A stretch of 64,000 bases of DNA from Mesorhizobium sp. (GCA_004020545.1 SAQE01000004.1:62001-126000), one strand, 5' to 3'. Shown: positions 41,852 through 51,599, counted from the first letter of the stretch. Notes: a model not told the origin generated them from the sequence alone. Numbers and translations: made by a program.

Positions 41852-42886
41852 TCATTGAACCGGCACGTTTTCCTTGAAGATCAGCCGCGGCTCGATGAAT
41901 TTCTTCGTCAGATATGGCGCCGATGAGGCGATCGAGCCGAGCAAGCGGATCACGGCTTGCTCGGCGATCAGCCGCGCATTCTGGTCGATGACGACGTCGG
42001 CGAGATCGTCTACGAGATAGCGGCGCGTTTCCTTGGTCAGGTCATGGCAGATGAAAACCGGCTTCCGGCGCGGCCTGGATTCCAGCAACGCCCTCGCCAC
42101 GCCCGAGCGTCCCGCGCCGACGCAGTAGATGCCGAGCAGTTCCGGCTCGTTGTGGAGTGCCTTCATGGTCGCACTGTAGCTGGCGTCGGGCTCGTCGTTG
42201 ATCTCGACCGCGCTGGACACGGTGAGATTGGGAAACTCTTCGGCAAGCACCGAGCGGAAGCCCATCTCGCGCTCTTCATGGCCGCGATATGAGCGCGAGC
42301 CGACCACCATCGCCAGATGCCCGGTCCTGCCGCCGAGGAAGCGGCCCATCAACAGCGCCGCCGTGCGCCCGGCCACCCGGTTGTCGATGCCGACATAGGC
42401 CGAGCGGGGCGCCGCCGGCACGTCGGAGACCAGCGTCACCAGCCGGATGCCTGCCTCGACCAGCTCGCGCAGGATGTTGCGCGTGCGTGGGTGGTCGACG
42501 GCGATGACGCCGACGCCATTGGCCTTGAGCGAGAGGTTCTCGACCGCGCCCTGCAGCGCGCCGGGCGAAATGCCCGCGAGGTTGTGGATACGGCAGGAAG
42601 CGACCAGCGGCAGGCGCGCGGCATAGTCTTCGATGTGATGGGCGAGATCGGCCATGAAGGCGTTGCTGCCGATCGGCAGGAAGAATTCCAGATGAGCCGG
42701 CTTCGAGGGCAGCACGACCTGGTCGAGCGTCGGCAGATAACCGAGCTGCTTGGCCGCCTCCATTACCCGCTGCCGGTTGGCCGCGCTTGCGCCCGGCCGG
42801 TTGTTGAGCACCCTGTCGACCGTCGCGGTCGACAGGCCGCAGTTCCTGGCGATGTCGGCTACGGTGGCTTTCATGGGACCAGTCAT
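41852..42886 (-). CDS. LacI family transcriptional regulator
   Basis: 344-aa repressor: HTH TVADIARNCGLSTATVDRVLNNRPGASAANRQRV (about 8-42) and a periplasmic-binding-protein-like effector domain (LGYLPTLDQ onward, with VGIDNRVAGRTAALLMGRFLGGRTGHLAMVVGSR). ATG 42874 is an alternative start. Last gene of the sugar ABC operon, so it probably controls that operon in response to the imported sugar. A tandem 16-bp repeat lies directly upstream (42908-42955). Confidence 0.92.
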   Translation of the reverse strand: MTGPMKATVADIARNCGLSTATVDRVLNNRPGASAANRQRVMEAAKQLGYLPTLDQVVLPSKPAHLEFFLPIGSNAFMADLAHHIEDYAARLPLVASCRIHNLAGISPGALQGAVENLSLKANGVGVIAVDHPRTRNILRELVEAGIRLVTLVSDVPAAPRSAYVGIDNRVAGRTAALLMGRFLGGRTGHLAMVVGSRSYRGHEEREMGFRSVLAEEFPNLTVSSAVEINDEPDASYSATMKALHNEPELLGIYCVGAGRSGVARALLESRPRRKPVFICHDLTKETRRYLVDDLADVVIDQNARLIAEQAVIRLLGSIASSAPYLTKKFIEPRLIFKENVPVQ

Positions 42887-42907
42887 AGGATGGGATGCGA
42901 GCCCCTG

Positions 42908-42955
42908 TTAGGCCAAATCAACGTCAGGCCAAATCAACGCCAGGCCCAATCAGCC
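42908..42955. repeat. Three tandem 16-bp repeats before the LacI gene
   Basis: Units TTAGGCCAAATCAACG (42908-42923), TCAGGCCAAATCAACG (42924-42939) and the diverged CCAGGCCCAATCAGCC (42940-42955). The third runs into the last codons of the ABC ATPase gene. They could affect spacing of the LacI ribosome-binding site or bind a protein. Confidence 0.7.
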
Positions 42956-43744
42956 ATGCGGCTGCGAACCCTCGGCGATGGCGTCGCGGATCTCCTTGTC
43001 CGACATGCCGGTGATGATGCGTTCGACCTCGGCAACCGTGGTCTGCTTCGGGTCGATGTCTTCGGCCACCACCTTGCCGCGGCGCATCACCACGATGCGG
43101 TCGACCACCTGGAAGACGTGATGGATGTTGTGGGCGATGAAGATGCAGGAGTGGCCTGAATCGCGGGCGCTGCGCACGAAGCTTAAGACCCCTTGCGTCT
43201 CGGCGACGCCCAGATTGTTGGTCGGCTCGTCGAGGATGATGAGATCGCTGTCGAAATGCATGGCGCGCGCGATCGCCACCGCTTGCCGCTCGCCGCCCGA
43301 CAGCGAGCCGATCGGTGTCGTCGGCGGGATGTTCTTCGAGATGCCGACTTGTTTCAGCAGCTCGCGCGCCACCGTGTTCATCGCCTCCTGGTCCATGCGG
43401 TTGAGGAAGCGCGGCGGCTTGATCGGCTCGCGACCGAGGAACAGGTTGCGGGCGATCGAGAGCTGCGTGACGAGCGCCGAGTCCTGATAAATGGTTTCGA
43501 TACCCTGTGCGATGGCGTCACTGGTGCTGCGGAAATCCACCTTTTTGCCGCGCACGAAGATATCGCCGCTGGTCAGCGGCACCGCGCCCGACAGCACCTT
43601 GATCAGCGTCGACTTGCCGGCGCCGTTATCGCCGAGCAGGCCGACGATCTCACGTTCGTTGACGTGGAAGTTGGCGTCCACCAGCGCCTGAACGCGCCCA
43701 TAGGACTTGCGGATGTTTTGCATGCGGATGAGCGGTTCGGCCAT
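42950..43744 (-). CDS. Sugar ABC transporter ATPase, single NBD (FrcA-like)
   Basis: 264-aa ATPase with a single nucleotide-binding domain: Walker A GDNGAGKST (38-46), LSGGERQAVAIARAM signature, Walker B LIILDEPTNNLG, and the H-loop IFIAHNIHHVF. The short, single-domain form contrasts with the tandem 502-aa ATPase of the SorC locus and resembles the fructose-type FrcA transporters of rhizobia. It lies 3 bases after the permease gene's stop and carries the operon into the LacI gene. Confidence 0.93.
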   Translation of the reverse strand: MAEPLIRMQNIRKSYGRVQALVDANFHVNEREIVGLLGDNGAGKSTLIKVLSGAVPLTSGDIFVRGKKVDFRSTSDAIAQGIETIYQDSALVTQLSIARNLFLGREPIKPPRFLNRMDQEAMNTVARELLKQVGISKNIPPTTPIGSLSGGERQAVAIARAMHFDSDLIILDEPTNNLGVAETQGVLSFVRSARDSGHSCIFIAHNIHHVFQVVDRIVVMRRGKVVAEDIDPKQTTVAEVERIITGMSDKEIRDAIAEGSQPHG

Positions 43745-43747
43745 GGT

Positions 43748-44734
43748 TCACGTCCCCGCCTGATGCCGGCGTTCGAGCCACGAGTGCAGCGCCATCATGC
43801 CAAGGATGATCGCGCCGATGAAGATGTTGTAGGCGAGCCCCGGCACGCCGATCAGCACGATGCCGTTGCGCATGACGCGCAGGATCAGGATGCCGAGCAC
43901 CGTGCCGACGATGGTGCCGCGCCCGCCGGTCAGCGCCGTGCCGCCGATCACCACCATGGCGATGACTTCGAGCTCGTAGCCGGTGCCGCTGTTGGGATTG
44001 GCGGCCGAGGTGCGCAGCGACGAGATGATGCCGGCGAGCGAGGCCATCACTGCCGACAGGATGAACAGGCCGACCTTGACGCGGTCGACGTTGACGCCGC
44101 GGGCGCGCGCCGCATTGGGATTGCCGCCAGCCGCCTGGATCCAGTTGCCGGTGCGGCTTTGCGTCAGCACGTAGCCGAGCACGATCGCGGCCCCTATGAA
44201 CCAGAACAGCGAGGCATAGATGCGGAACGGCCCGATGTAGAAATCGCCGACCAGCATGTCCGCCAGCCAGCTTCCTTCGGCGCTCCAGGTGCGTTGCGGA
44301 AAGCCGTCGGTGACGAAGAGCGCGGTGCCGCGCACGACCAGGAGCATGCCGAGCGTGACCAAGAACGACGGGATCTTGAGCCGGGTGACGAACCAGCCAT
44401 TGACCAGGCCGATCAAGGCCGCGACCACCAGCGCGACGGCGAAGCCCATCTCCAGCGAGGTGACGCCGCCATTGAACAGCGTCCACATCAGCACCGGCGA
44501 GAAGCCGAACAGCGAGCCGACCGAGAGGTCGAATTCGCCCGATGTCATCAGCAGGGTCATGGCCAGCGCGATCAGGCCGAGCTCGACGGTGAAGGCCAGG
44601 ATGTTGGAAATGTTCTGCGGCGACAGGAAATCCGGGTTGATGGCCCAGAAGACGACGAGTTCGATGATGAGCAGAACGAAGGGCCCGAATTCCGGCCGCG
44701 CGATAAAATTTTGGATGAAGGAACGGTTTTCCAT
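43748..44734 (-). CDS. Sugar ABC transporter permease (FrcC/RbsC type)
   Basis: 328-aa multi-helix inner-membrane permease. ATG 44734 (MENRSFIQNFIARPEFG) precedes helices ILAFTVELGLIALAMTLLMTSGEFDLSVGSLFG and later NPNSGTGYELEVIAMVVIGGTALTGGRGTIVGT, the conserved family segment. The longer frame to 44830 adds only non-homologous sequence. Operon with the SBP gene (102-base gap upstream) and the ATPase. Confidence 0.93.
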   Translation of the reverse strand: MENRSFIQNFIARPEFGPFVLLIIELVVFWAINPDFLSPQNISNILAFTVELGLIALAMTLLMTSGEFDLSVGSLFGFSPVLMWTLFNGGVTSLEMGFAVALVVAALIGLVNGWFVTRLKIPSFLVTLGMLLVVRGTALFVTDGFPQRTWSAEGSWLADMLVGDFYIGPFRIYASLFWFIGAAIVLGYVLTQSRTGNWIQAAGGNPNAARARGVNVDRVKVGLFILSAVMASLAGIISSLRTSAANPNSGTGYELEVIAMVVIGGTALTGGRGTIVGTVLGILILRVMRNGIVLIGVPGLAYNIFIGAIILGMMALHSWLERRHQAGT

Positions 44735-44836
44735 TGAGCCCGCGACGTGAAGGAATGGCCGACCATCTTTAAGAGGCAGGCGCGGCAAGACAGGGAAAAC
44801 GGTCGCGACTGTGATGTCGCGACCGCTCAATCGGGA

Positions 44837-45769
44837 TTATTTGCCGGACAGGATCTTGTCGTAGACGCCGGCGGTGTCCTTTTCGTAGAGCGCGCCGGTA
44901 ATCACGTTGAAACCCGGAGGGATGCCGGCCGAGGCCATCGCGGCAAGCGACAGCGCCACATAGCTGGTCGCCTGCGGATCCTGCCATTGCGCGGCGTTGA
45001 CGTAGCCGTTGAGCACTTCCTGGGTGGTATCGAGCGAGTTGCCCCAACCGACGACCGGGATCTCGCCCGGCTTGATGCCGACCTGGTCGAAGACGCGCTT
45101 GATCGAGCCGGTGACGAGGTCGCCGAGGCCGATGATGGCCTTCACCTTGCCCTTGTGCGCGGTGAGGTAGTCGACCATGCGGTTGATCACTTCGGCCTGG
45201 TCGAGCGTCGCTTCGGTCACCTCATAGGTGATGCCGAGCGGCCCGAACACGCTCTTGATGCCTTCCTCTTCCTGCACGCCATAGGTGGCGCCGGGAACCT
45301 CGACGGGCATCCAGACGAAGTCGCCCTTCTTCACCAGGCCCTTGTCGACCAGATATTGCGCCCAATGCTTGCCGAACGTCGTGTTGTCGCCGCCGACATA
45401 GGCGTTGAAGTTCGCCTTCGGGTCGGGCGTGTTGAAGTTGATGATCGGGATGTTGGCCGCGCGCGCCTCCTTGGCCAGTTCGATCAGGCTGCCCGGATCG
45501 GGGCTGGTGGTGGCTATGCCGTCGGCCTTGGCCGAGATGGCGGCGCGGATAGCTTCCTGCTGCGAGGCGACGTCGCCATTGTGGAACGAGGTGTTCACGG
45601 TGTTGCCGGTGTCCTTGGCCCATTGCTTGGCGCCGGCGAGGAAATAGGTCCAGACCGGATCGGCCGGGCCGCCATGCGAAATCCAGTAGAACGTCTTGGC
45701 CTCGGCCATCGCCGGAATGGCGATCGCCGCGATCAAGCCAAGCACGAGCAGTCTCAGCCTCGATAGCAT
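44837..45769 (-). CDS. Sugar ABC transporter substrate-binding protein
   Basis: 310-aa exported binding protein: signal peptide MLSRLRLLVLGLIAAIAIPAMAEA, then the type I PBP fold (FYWISHGGPADPVWTYFLAGAKQWAKD, VASQQEAIRAAISAKADGIATTSPD). ATG 45769 is chosen because GAGGAA precedes it and it places the signal peptide correctly; the long open frame to 45943 does not. First gene of the SBP-permease-ATPase-LacI group. The gap 45770-46041 (272 bases) must hold its promoter; no clear operator was seen. Confidence 0.93.
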   Translation of the reverse strand: MLSRLRLLVLGLIAAIAIPAMAEAKTFYWISHGGPADPVWTYFLAGAKQWAKDTGNTVNTSFHNGDVASQQEAIRAAISAKADGIATTSPDPGSLIELAKEARAANIPIINFNTPDPKANFNAYVGGDNTTFGKHWAQYLVDKGLVKKGDFVWMPVEVPGATYGVQEEEGIKSVFGPLGITYEVTEATLDQAEVINRMVDYLTAHKGKVKAIIGLGDLVTGSIKRVFDQVGIKPGEIPVVGWGNSLDTTQEVLNGYVNAAQWQDPQATSYVALSLAAMASAGIPPGFNVITGALYEKDTAGVYDKILSGK

Positions 45770-46041
45770 TCGATTTCCTCCCATGTTGAAAACTTTCCTC
45801 CGCATCAGGCGCGATGGGCCCCAAGGACCGCATCTCCTGCCAGCGCCGACCGGATGCGTTAGAGCATTCCCTTTTTCGGTTGCTGACAAGCCTCCATCGC
45901 CAATGGATGTTGGCACAGCGAAGCGCGCCATCAGCAATCCCATCAGATTGCATCAGTTCAGGCGCTATTTCCCCGGGCAAGCGGTGCCGTCGGCCCGTCA
46001 GTTGCCGGACCGTATGCGGTCTAACGGGCTCCGGTGCGGTG

Positions 46042-47199
46042 CTAGAGAAGTCCGGCCCCGGCAAGGTCGCGCATGAGATGGCTGGCGCCGTAGGTCCAGT
46101 GCGGACAATCCGGCGACAGCCGCACGCGGTTGACCAGCGCGCCGAGCTTTTCCGACGAGATGGTGACGATGTCGCCGACCTTGTGGGTAAAACCCTTGCC
46201 CTTCTCGCCGCGGTCCTTCGACGGCACGAACATGGTGCCGAGATAGAGCGCCAGCCCGTCCGGATATTGGTGATGCGGCCCCATCGCGGCCTTGACCAAC
46301 TCTTCCGGCGAGCGGCTGATCTCGGCCATCGAGCTTGCGCCTTCCAGCGCGAACCCATCCTCGCCCTCGAGGCTGAGCCGCACCGTGGCCCGCTTCACGT
46401 CGGCGATTGCGAAGGTCTCGTCGAAGAGCCGGATGAACGGCCCGAGCGAGGCGGAAGCGTTGTTGTCCTTGGCCTTGCCAAGGAGCAGCGCCGAGCGCCC
46501 CTCGACATCGCGCAGATTGACGTCGTTGCCGAGCGTGGCGCCGACGATGCGACCCGAGCTGTCGGCAATCATGGCGATCTCCGGCTCCGGATTGTTCCAG
46601 GTGGAGACGGGGTGCAGGCCGACATCGGCGCCGAAGCCGACAGAGGCCATCGGCTGGCATTTGGTGAAGATCTCGGCGTCGGGCCCGATGCCCACTTCCA
46701 GATATTGCGACCAGGCGCCGCGCTGGATCAGCTTCGCCTTGATCTCCATCGCCTCGGGCGAGCCGGGCTTGAGCTTCGAGAGATCGTGCCCGATCAGGCC
46801 GGCGATGTCGGCGCGGATGGCGTCGGCCTTCTCCGCCGAGCCGCGCGCCTGCTCCTCGATGACGCGCTCGAGCAGGCTGACGACGAACGTCACGCCGGAG
46901 GCCTTCACCGCCTGCAGGTCGACTGGCGAAAGCAGGATGGGCTTCTTCGCGTCGCGCTTCGCCTCGAAGCTGTTGGTCGCGATCTCCTCGAGCGACCCGA
47001 TCGTCTTGCCCTTGGCCGAGCGCACATAGTCGGGCGGATCCTTCAGCTCGCAGAGGTCGCGCACCGTTGGTGCCGCGTTCGACGTGATGTCGATGACCGC
47101 GCGGTCGCGCACCGTGACCACCAGCGGATGGGAGGCTTCGCTGGTCCTGGCACGGCCGACGAAAAGGCCGTCGGCGGGGAGGCGGGTCGGGTCGGTCAT
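46042..47199 (-). CDS. Fumarylacetoacetate hydrolase-fold enzyme (2-keto-3-deoxy-pentonate dehydratase-like)
   Basis: 385-aa cytoplasmic enzyme whose C-terminal half has the FAH signature (NNPEPEIAMIADSSGRIVGATLGNDVNLRDVEG) with acidic metal ligands. The N-terminal half is the longer type found with 2-keto-3-deoxy-D-arabinonate or -L-arabonate dehydratases of the non-phosphorylating pentose route. That would suit the adjacent sugar ABC importer and LacI regulator. ATG 47199 (MTDPTRLPADG) is chosen over 47232. A pentose or deoxyaldonate substrate is an inference. Confidence 0.8.
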   Translation of the reverse strand: MTDPTRLPADGLFVGRARTSEASHPLVVTVRDRAVIDITSNAAPTVRDLCELKDPPDYVRSAKGKTIGSLEEIATNSFEAKRDAKKPILLSPVDLQAVKASGVTFVVSLLERVIEEQARGSAEKADAIRADIAGLIGHDLSKLKPGSPEAMEIKAKLIQRGAWSQYLEVGIGPDAEIFTKCQPMASVGFGADVGLHPVSTWNNPEPEIAMIADSSGRIVGATLGNDVNLRDVEGRSALLLGKAKDNNASASLGPFIRLFDETFAIADVKRATVRLSLEGEDGFALEGASSMAEISRSPEELVKAAMGPHHQYPDGLALYLGTMFVPSKDRGEKGKGFTHKVGDIVTISSEKLGALVNRVRLSPDCPHWTYGASHLMRDLAGAGLL

Positions 47200-47385
47200 G
47201 GTCTTCGTGTCCTCTCGATTGTCGCGCGGCACTTTCCCCGGATTTAATGCATACGTCTATCCCGTCGATGGCAAGCTTGTGGGCCATTGGCGTCCTGCCA
47301 CATAGCCAAGGGCGGACTGGCCCATCGAGCGCTCTTTCAAATTCATGAAATCGGCAATAGGATTTTCACGACCCCCCGCGCTTAG

Positions 47386-48678
47386 GTGACCCACTTGCCC
47401 GCAACCTTCTCCGAACCGATCTGGCGAAAGCCTAAGGCGGCTCCCGCGTTTCGGTCCGAGCTTTCGGCCGGCGGCACGCTCGACGCGGTCATCGTCGGCG
47501 GTGGCATCATGGGTCTGTCGACCGCCTTGCATGCGGCCCGCGCCGGCCTTTCCATCCAGGTGCTGGATGCCGGCGCGATCGGGCAGGGCGCGTCCGGCTT
47601 GAATGGCGGTCAGGTCATTCCCGGCCTCAAATACGATCCGGAATGGCTGATCGGGCATTTCGGCCAGGCGCGTGGCGAGGCCCTGGTCGCCTTCGCCGCC
47701 TCGACGGCGGATACCGTGTTCGACCTGATCCGCGACGAGAAGCTGGCGGTGCCGTTCACGCGCAACGGCTGGATCCAGGCGGCACATACCGAGACGGCCC
47801 TGAAGGCTGCCGCCAACCGCGACCGGCAGTGGCGGGCGCGCGGCGCCGACGTCAAGCTGCTCGATCAGCCCGAAATCGCGGCGATGACCGGCGCCAGGGG
47901 CTATCTCGGCGGCTGGCTTGACCGCCGCGCCGGCGTCATCGATCCGCTGTCCTACACGATGGAGCTGGCGCGCGTCGCATCGGCGGCTGGTGCCAAGATC
48001 GCCGAACGGCAGAAAGTCGTGAAGCTCCGCAAGGAAGCCAGCCTCTGGCGGGCTTCCACGCAAGGCGGCGCTGACCTGCGCGCTAAGTCGGTCGTGCTCG
48101 CCACCAATGCCTATACGGACGGCCTGCTGCCCGGCCTGGCGCAGACGATTGTGCCGCTGCATTCCTTCCAGATCGCCACCGCGCCGCTGCCGGCCGAGCT
48201 CGCCGCCAGCATCCTGCCGGGCGGTCAGGCCGTCTCGGACTCCCGCCGCATTCTCGTCTACTACCGCAAGAGCGCGGACGGCCGGCTGGTGCTCGGCGGC
48301 CGCGGACGCATGGCGCTGCCGTCCCGCGCCTCGGACTGGGCGCATCTCGAACGCGCGCTCATCCGGCTCTATCCGGCGCTTTCCGGCATCGCCATCGAAA
48401 AGCGCTGGTTCGGCCGCGTGGCGATGACGCCGGATCACCTGCCGCATCTGCATGAACCGGAAAAAGGCCTGCTGGCCGTGGTCGGCTGCCAGGGCAGGGG
48501 CGTCGGGCTGATGAGCGCGCTCGGCAAGCGCATGGCGAACTATCTGGCGAGCGGTGATGTCGGGCAATTGCCGTTCCCGCTGTCGCCGATCCAGCCAATC
48601 CCGTTCCATGCCTTCCGCCAGATCGGCGTCGCCGCGACCATCGCTTGGTACCGGATGCTCGACGCGTTCGAGCGCTGA
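47386..48678 (+). CDS. FAD-dependent oxidoreductase (gamma-glutamylputrescine oxidase-like)
   Basis: 430-aa DAO-fold flavoprotein: dinucleotide loop VIVGGGIMGLSTALHAARAG (35-55), ASGLNGGQVIPGLKYD flavin-contact motif, LATNAYTDGLLPGLAQTIVP, and a C-terminal RVAMTPDHLPHL-VGCQGRGVGLM region. This pattern fits PuuB-type oxidases. The start GTG 47386 lacks a strong SD, so it is uncertain. It leads a polyamine-type ABC operon with a PuuR-like regulator, which supports a role in putrescine/polyamine or similar amine catabolism. Confidence 0.87.
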   Translation: MTHLPATFSEPIWRKPKAAPAFRSELSAGGTLDAVIVGGGIMGLSTALHAARAGLSIQVLDAGAIGQGASGLNGGQVIPGLKYDPEWLIGHFGQARGEALVAFAASTADTVFDLIRDEKLAVPFTRNGWIQAAHTETALKAAANRDRQWRARGADVKLLDQPEIAAMTGARGYLGGWLDRRAGVIDPLSYTMELARVASAAGAKIAERQKVVKLRKEASLWRASTQGGADLRAKSVVLATNAYTDGLLPGLAQTIVPLHSFQIATAPLPAELAASILPGGQAVSDSRRILVYYRKSADGRLVLGGRGRMALPSRASDWAHLERALIRLYPALSGIAIEKRWFGRVAMTPDHLPHLHEPEKGLLAVVGCQGRGVGLMSALGKRMANYLASGDVGQLPFPLSPIQPIPFHAFRQIGVAATIAWYRMLDAFER

Positions 48679-48758
48679 CGCTTGCGTTGCATCGCACAAA
48701 CGATTCAGCTTGACATTTTCATGAACATGAAAAAACATCAGCCGATTTCAAAAATCCG

Positions 48759-49673
48759 ATGGGCGGTCCCCAAATAGGCAGTCAGATGTCGACCATCGTT
48801 GCAGCGCGGCCATCGCTGGAAGCCCGCATCTCGCCGGTCTTCCGCTTCGCCATGCTGCTGCCGGGCGGGCTGGTCACCTTCTTCCTCATACTGTTCGCGC
48901 TCGGCCTGGTGATCTTTCTCGCCTTCAGGAGCAATGACGGCTCCCTTCTCGGCGCCGGCCTGACGGCGGCGAATTTCGTCACCGTGGCCACGGACCCGCT
49001 CTACTGGACGGTGACGCTGCGCTCGCTGGTCATCGCAGGCCTGGTGACGCTGGCGACAGTGGTCACCGCCTATCCGGTCGCCTACTATCTCGCCTTCCAT
49101 GCCGGGCGGCACCGCAATCTGCTGCTCTTCCTGGTCACGCTGCCTTTCTGGACCAGCTACCTTTTGCGCGTCTTCGCCTGGAAGATCGTGCTTGCCTATA
49201 ACGGCGTGCTCAACTCGGCTTTCATCGAAAGCGGTCTCTGGTCGGAACCGACACTGGCCTTCCTCAACACGCCGGCCGCGGTGGTGGTGACGCTCGCTCA
49301 CGCCTACGCGCCCTTCGCCATCCTGCCGATCTATGTGGCGCTGGACACGATCCCGAAATCACTGCTCGAAGCCGCGTCCGATCTCGGCGCGCGGCCATTC
49401 ACCAGCTTTCGCCGCGTCGTACTGCCGAATTCGATGCCCGGCGTGCTGGCGGCCGCCCTTGTCGTCTTCGTGCCGACCGTTGGCGACTATGTCACGCCGG
49501 CCATGGTCGGCGGTCCGGCCAGCACCATGATCGGCACGCTGATCCAGTCGCAATTCGGCAAGGCCAATGACTGGCCGTTCGGCGCCGCGCTCTCGGTTTG
49601 CGTCATGCTGGTCATCTTGTGCGTGATTTTGGTCGCGCGCGGCGCCGACCGCAGATTTGGCAGCCGCACATGA
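48759..49673 (+). CDS. Polyamine-type ABC transporter permease (PotB-like), system 1
   Basis: 304-aa inner-membrane permease with six helices and the EAA-type loop SLLEAASDLGARPFTSFRRVVLPNSMPG. A start at ATG 48786 (MSTIVAARPS) is also possible. The TGA overlaps the ATG of the next permease (ATGA). With the 49670 permease, the 50519 binding protein and the 52364 ATPase it makes a complete spermidine/putrescine-type importer. Confidence 0.93.
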   Translation: MGGPQIGSQMSTIVAARPSLEARISPVFRFAMLLPGGLVTFFLILFALGLVIFLAFRSNDGSLLGAGLTAANFVTVATDPLYWTVTLRSLVIAGLVTLATVVTAYPVAYYLAFHAGRHRNLLLFLVTLPFWTSYLLRVFAWKIVLAYNGVLNSAFIESGLWSEPTLAFLNTPAAVVVTLAHAYAPFAILPIYVALDTIPKSLLEAASDLGARPFTSFRRVVLPNSMPGVLAAALVVFVPTVGDYVTPAMVGGPASTMIGTLIQSQFGKANDWPFGAALSVCVMLVILCVILVARGADRRFGSRT

Positions 49674-50491
49674 GCAGCGCGCGCACCGACACCAACGCGG
49701 GCGGCCGCTGGCTCGGCTTTTATGTGCTTGCCTATCTGGTGTTCCTCTACCTGCCGATCCTTTTGATACCGCTGTTTTCCTTCAACGATTCCATCCAGGC
49801 CGCGTTTCCGCTGCAAGGCTTCACGCTCGGCTGGTATGAGACGCTCTACGGCAATCCGGCGCTCTCCGGCGCCTTGGCCAACAGCCTCGTCATCGGCGTC
49901 GTCGCCGCCTCCGGCGCTACGCTCTGCGGCATCACGGTTTCGTATATGGACCTCTACGGCAGCTCGCCGCTGGCGGCCACGATCAGCGCCGTTGCCCGGC
50001 TGCCGATCCTGATCCCCGGCGTCATCGTCGGCATTTCGCTGCTGATCCTGGTCAACCTGATCGGCCTTGGGCCCTCGCGCGTCGCCATCGTGCTTGGCCA
50101 TATCCTGGTGGCGCTGCCGACAACGGTGGTGGTGATGCGAAGCCGCTTCGCCGCCATTCCAAAAACCATCCGCGAGGCGGCGCTCGATCTCGGCGCCTCC
50201 GACTGGACGACTTTTAGGCGGGTCATGCTGCCGCTCAGCCTGCCGGCGGTGCTGTCGGCCTTCATGCTCGCCTTCCTGACCTCCTTCGACGAGTTCATCG
50301 TCGTCTTCTTTCTCGCCGGCACTGAGCCGACGCTGCCGCTCTACATCTGGAGCCAGCTGCGCTTCCCGCGCTCGCTGCCGACCGTGATGGCGCTGGGCAC
50401 GGTGATCCTGACCGTGTCCTTCATCATCGCCGCCCTCGCCGAGATCCTGCGCCATCGCGGTCTCGGCGCCGCGCGCCGCAATCCAGCCTGA
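49670..50491 (+). CDS. Polyamine-type ABC transporter permease (PotC-like), system 1
   Basis: 273-aa inner-membrane permease: first helix YVLAYLVFLYLPILLIPLFSF, EAA loop TIREAALDLGASDWTTFRRVMLPLSLPA, and FLTSFDEFIVVFFLAG near the end, all PotC-like. ATG 49670 overlaps the previous stop. The long frame starting at 49598 is a shadow of the first permease. Confidence 0.94.
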   Translation: MSSARTDTNAGGRWLGFYVLAYLVFLYLPILLIPLFSFNDSIQAAFPLQGFTLGWYETLYGNPALSGALANSLVIGVVAASGATLCGITVSYMDLYGSSPLAATISAVARLPILIPGVIVGISLLILVNLIGLGPSRVAIVLGHILVALPTTVVVMRSRFAAIPKTIREAALDLGASDWTTFRRVMLPLSLPAVLSAFMLAFLTSFDEFIVVFFLAGTEPTLPLYIWSQLRFPRSLPTVMALGTVILTVSFIIAALAEILRHRGLGAARRNPA

Positions 50492-50518
50492 ACCACAACA
50501 AAGAAGAGGAGAACGAAA

Positions 50519-51589
50519 ATGACATTCCACCTGAAATTGATCACCGGACACAAGGCCCGGGCTGGCGTTGCCGCATTGGCGTTGGCGCTGTCGTCGACGG
50601 TCGCCTTGGCCGCCGACAAGCTGCAGTATTTCACCTGGTCGGGCTACGAGCTGCCGGACTTCAACAAGAGCTTCCTGGCCGCGCATCCGGACGGCGTCGA
50701 GGCGACGATCTTCGGCGATGACGACGATGCCTTCACCAAGGTCAAAGCCGGCTTCCGCCCGGATATCGCGCATCCCTGCTACGACAAGGTGGCGCGCTGG
50801 AACAAGGAGGGCCTGCTGCAGCCGATCGACACCAAGCGCATCAAGAACTGGGATTCGATCTTCCCGGTGTTCAAGAACCTGCCCGACCTGCAGGCCGGCG
50901 ACGGCAAGGTCTGGATGGTGCCGTGGGACTGGGGCAACACCTCGATCCTCTACCGCACCGATCTGGTGAAGAATCCCGAGGCGAGCTGGAACCTTCTGTG
51001 GGACAAGCAATATGCCGGCCGCATGGCGACCATAGACGCGGTGCATGACACGCCGATCGTCGCCGCACTTCTGGCGGGCGTGAATCCCTTCGACATGACG
51101 CCGGAGCAGATGGACAAGGTGGCAGAAAAGCTGCGCGAGCAGCGGCCGCTGCTTTCGAGCTACACCACCGACATGACCTCGGTCGAGCAGGCGCTGGCGA
51201 GCGGGCAGCTCGTCGCGGCGATGACCTGGAACGCGTCCGCCACGTCGCTGAAGAAACAGGGCGTCCCGGTCGAGTTCATGAAGCCGAAGGAAGGCATGCT
51301 GACCTGGGCCTGTGGCTTCGTCATGCTGAAGGACGCCAAGAATGTCGATCTCGCCTATGACTTCATCAACAGCCGGCTCGACGCCGACTCGGGCAAATAC
51401 CTGATCCAATCCTATGGCTATGGCAGCTCGCTCTCCACCGCCTTCGCCGGCGTATCGAAGGACGAGCTGGACAAACTGCAACTGCCGGCGGATCCGGAGG
51501 TGATGCTGAAGACCACTATCTTCACCGGACCGATGAAGCAGAATGACGATGTGGCGAAGATGTTCGAGAAGGTGAAGGCCGGCGGCTGA
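50519..51589 (+). CDS. Polyamine-type ABC transporter substrate-binding protein, system 1
   Basis: 356-aa exported protein: signal peptide with cleavage near LAADK (about 32), then the PotD/PotF fold (LQYFTWSGYELPDFNKSF, PCYDKVARWNKEGLLQPID, VWMVPWDWGNTSILYRTD, EAALASGQLVAAMTWN-like segment). AAGAAGAGGAG precedes the ATG. It would present an amine or amino-acid derivative to permeases 48759 and 49670. Confidence 0.93.
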   Translation: MTFHLKLITGHKARAGVAALALALSSTVALAADKLQYFTWSGYELPDFNKSFLAAHPDGVEATIFGDDDDAFTKVKAGFRPDIAHPCYDKVARWNKEGLLQPIDTKRIKNWDSIFPVFKNLPDLQAGDGKVWMVPWDWGNTSILYRTDLVKNPEASWNLLWDKQYAGRMATIDAVHDTPIVAALLAGVNPFDMTPEQMDKVAEKLREQRPLLSSYTTDMTSVEQALASGQLVAAMTWNASATSLKKQGVPVEFMKPKEGMLTWACGFVMLKDAKNVDLAYDFINSRLDADSGKYLIQSYGYGSSLSTAFAGVSKDELDKLQLPADPEVMLKTTIFTGPMKQNDDVAKMFEKVKAGG

Positions 51590-51599
51590 GCTGATCGCC

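Noticed and set aside
45860-45900. GAGCATTCC word upstream of the sugar SBP as a fourth family A repeat
   Set aside because: Lacks the AAAAGTG...CGGTTTT core and a matching second arm.
49487-51481. 664-aa minus-strand frame over the polyamine permease and SBP genes
   Set aside because: Low-complexity D/H/R/Q-rich shadow; the sense genes have complete families and stop/start overlaps.
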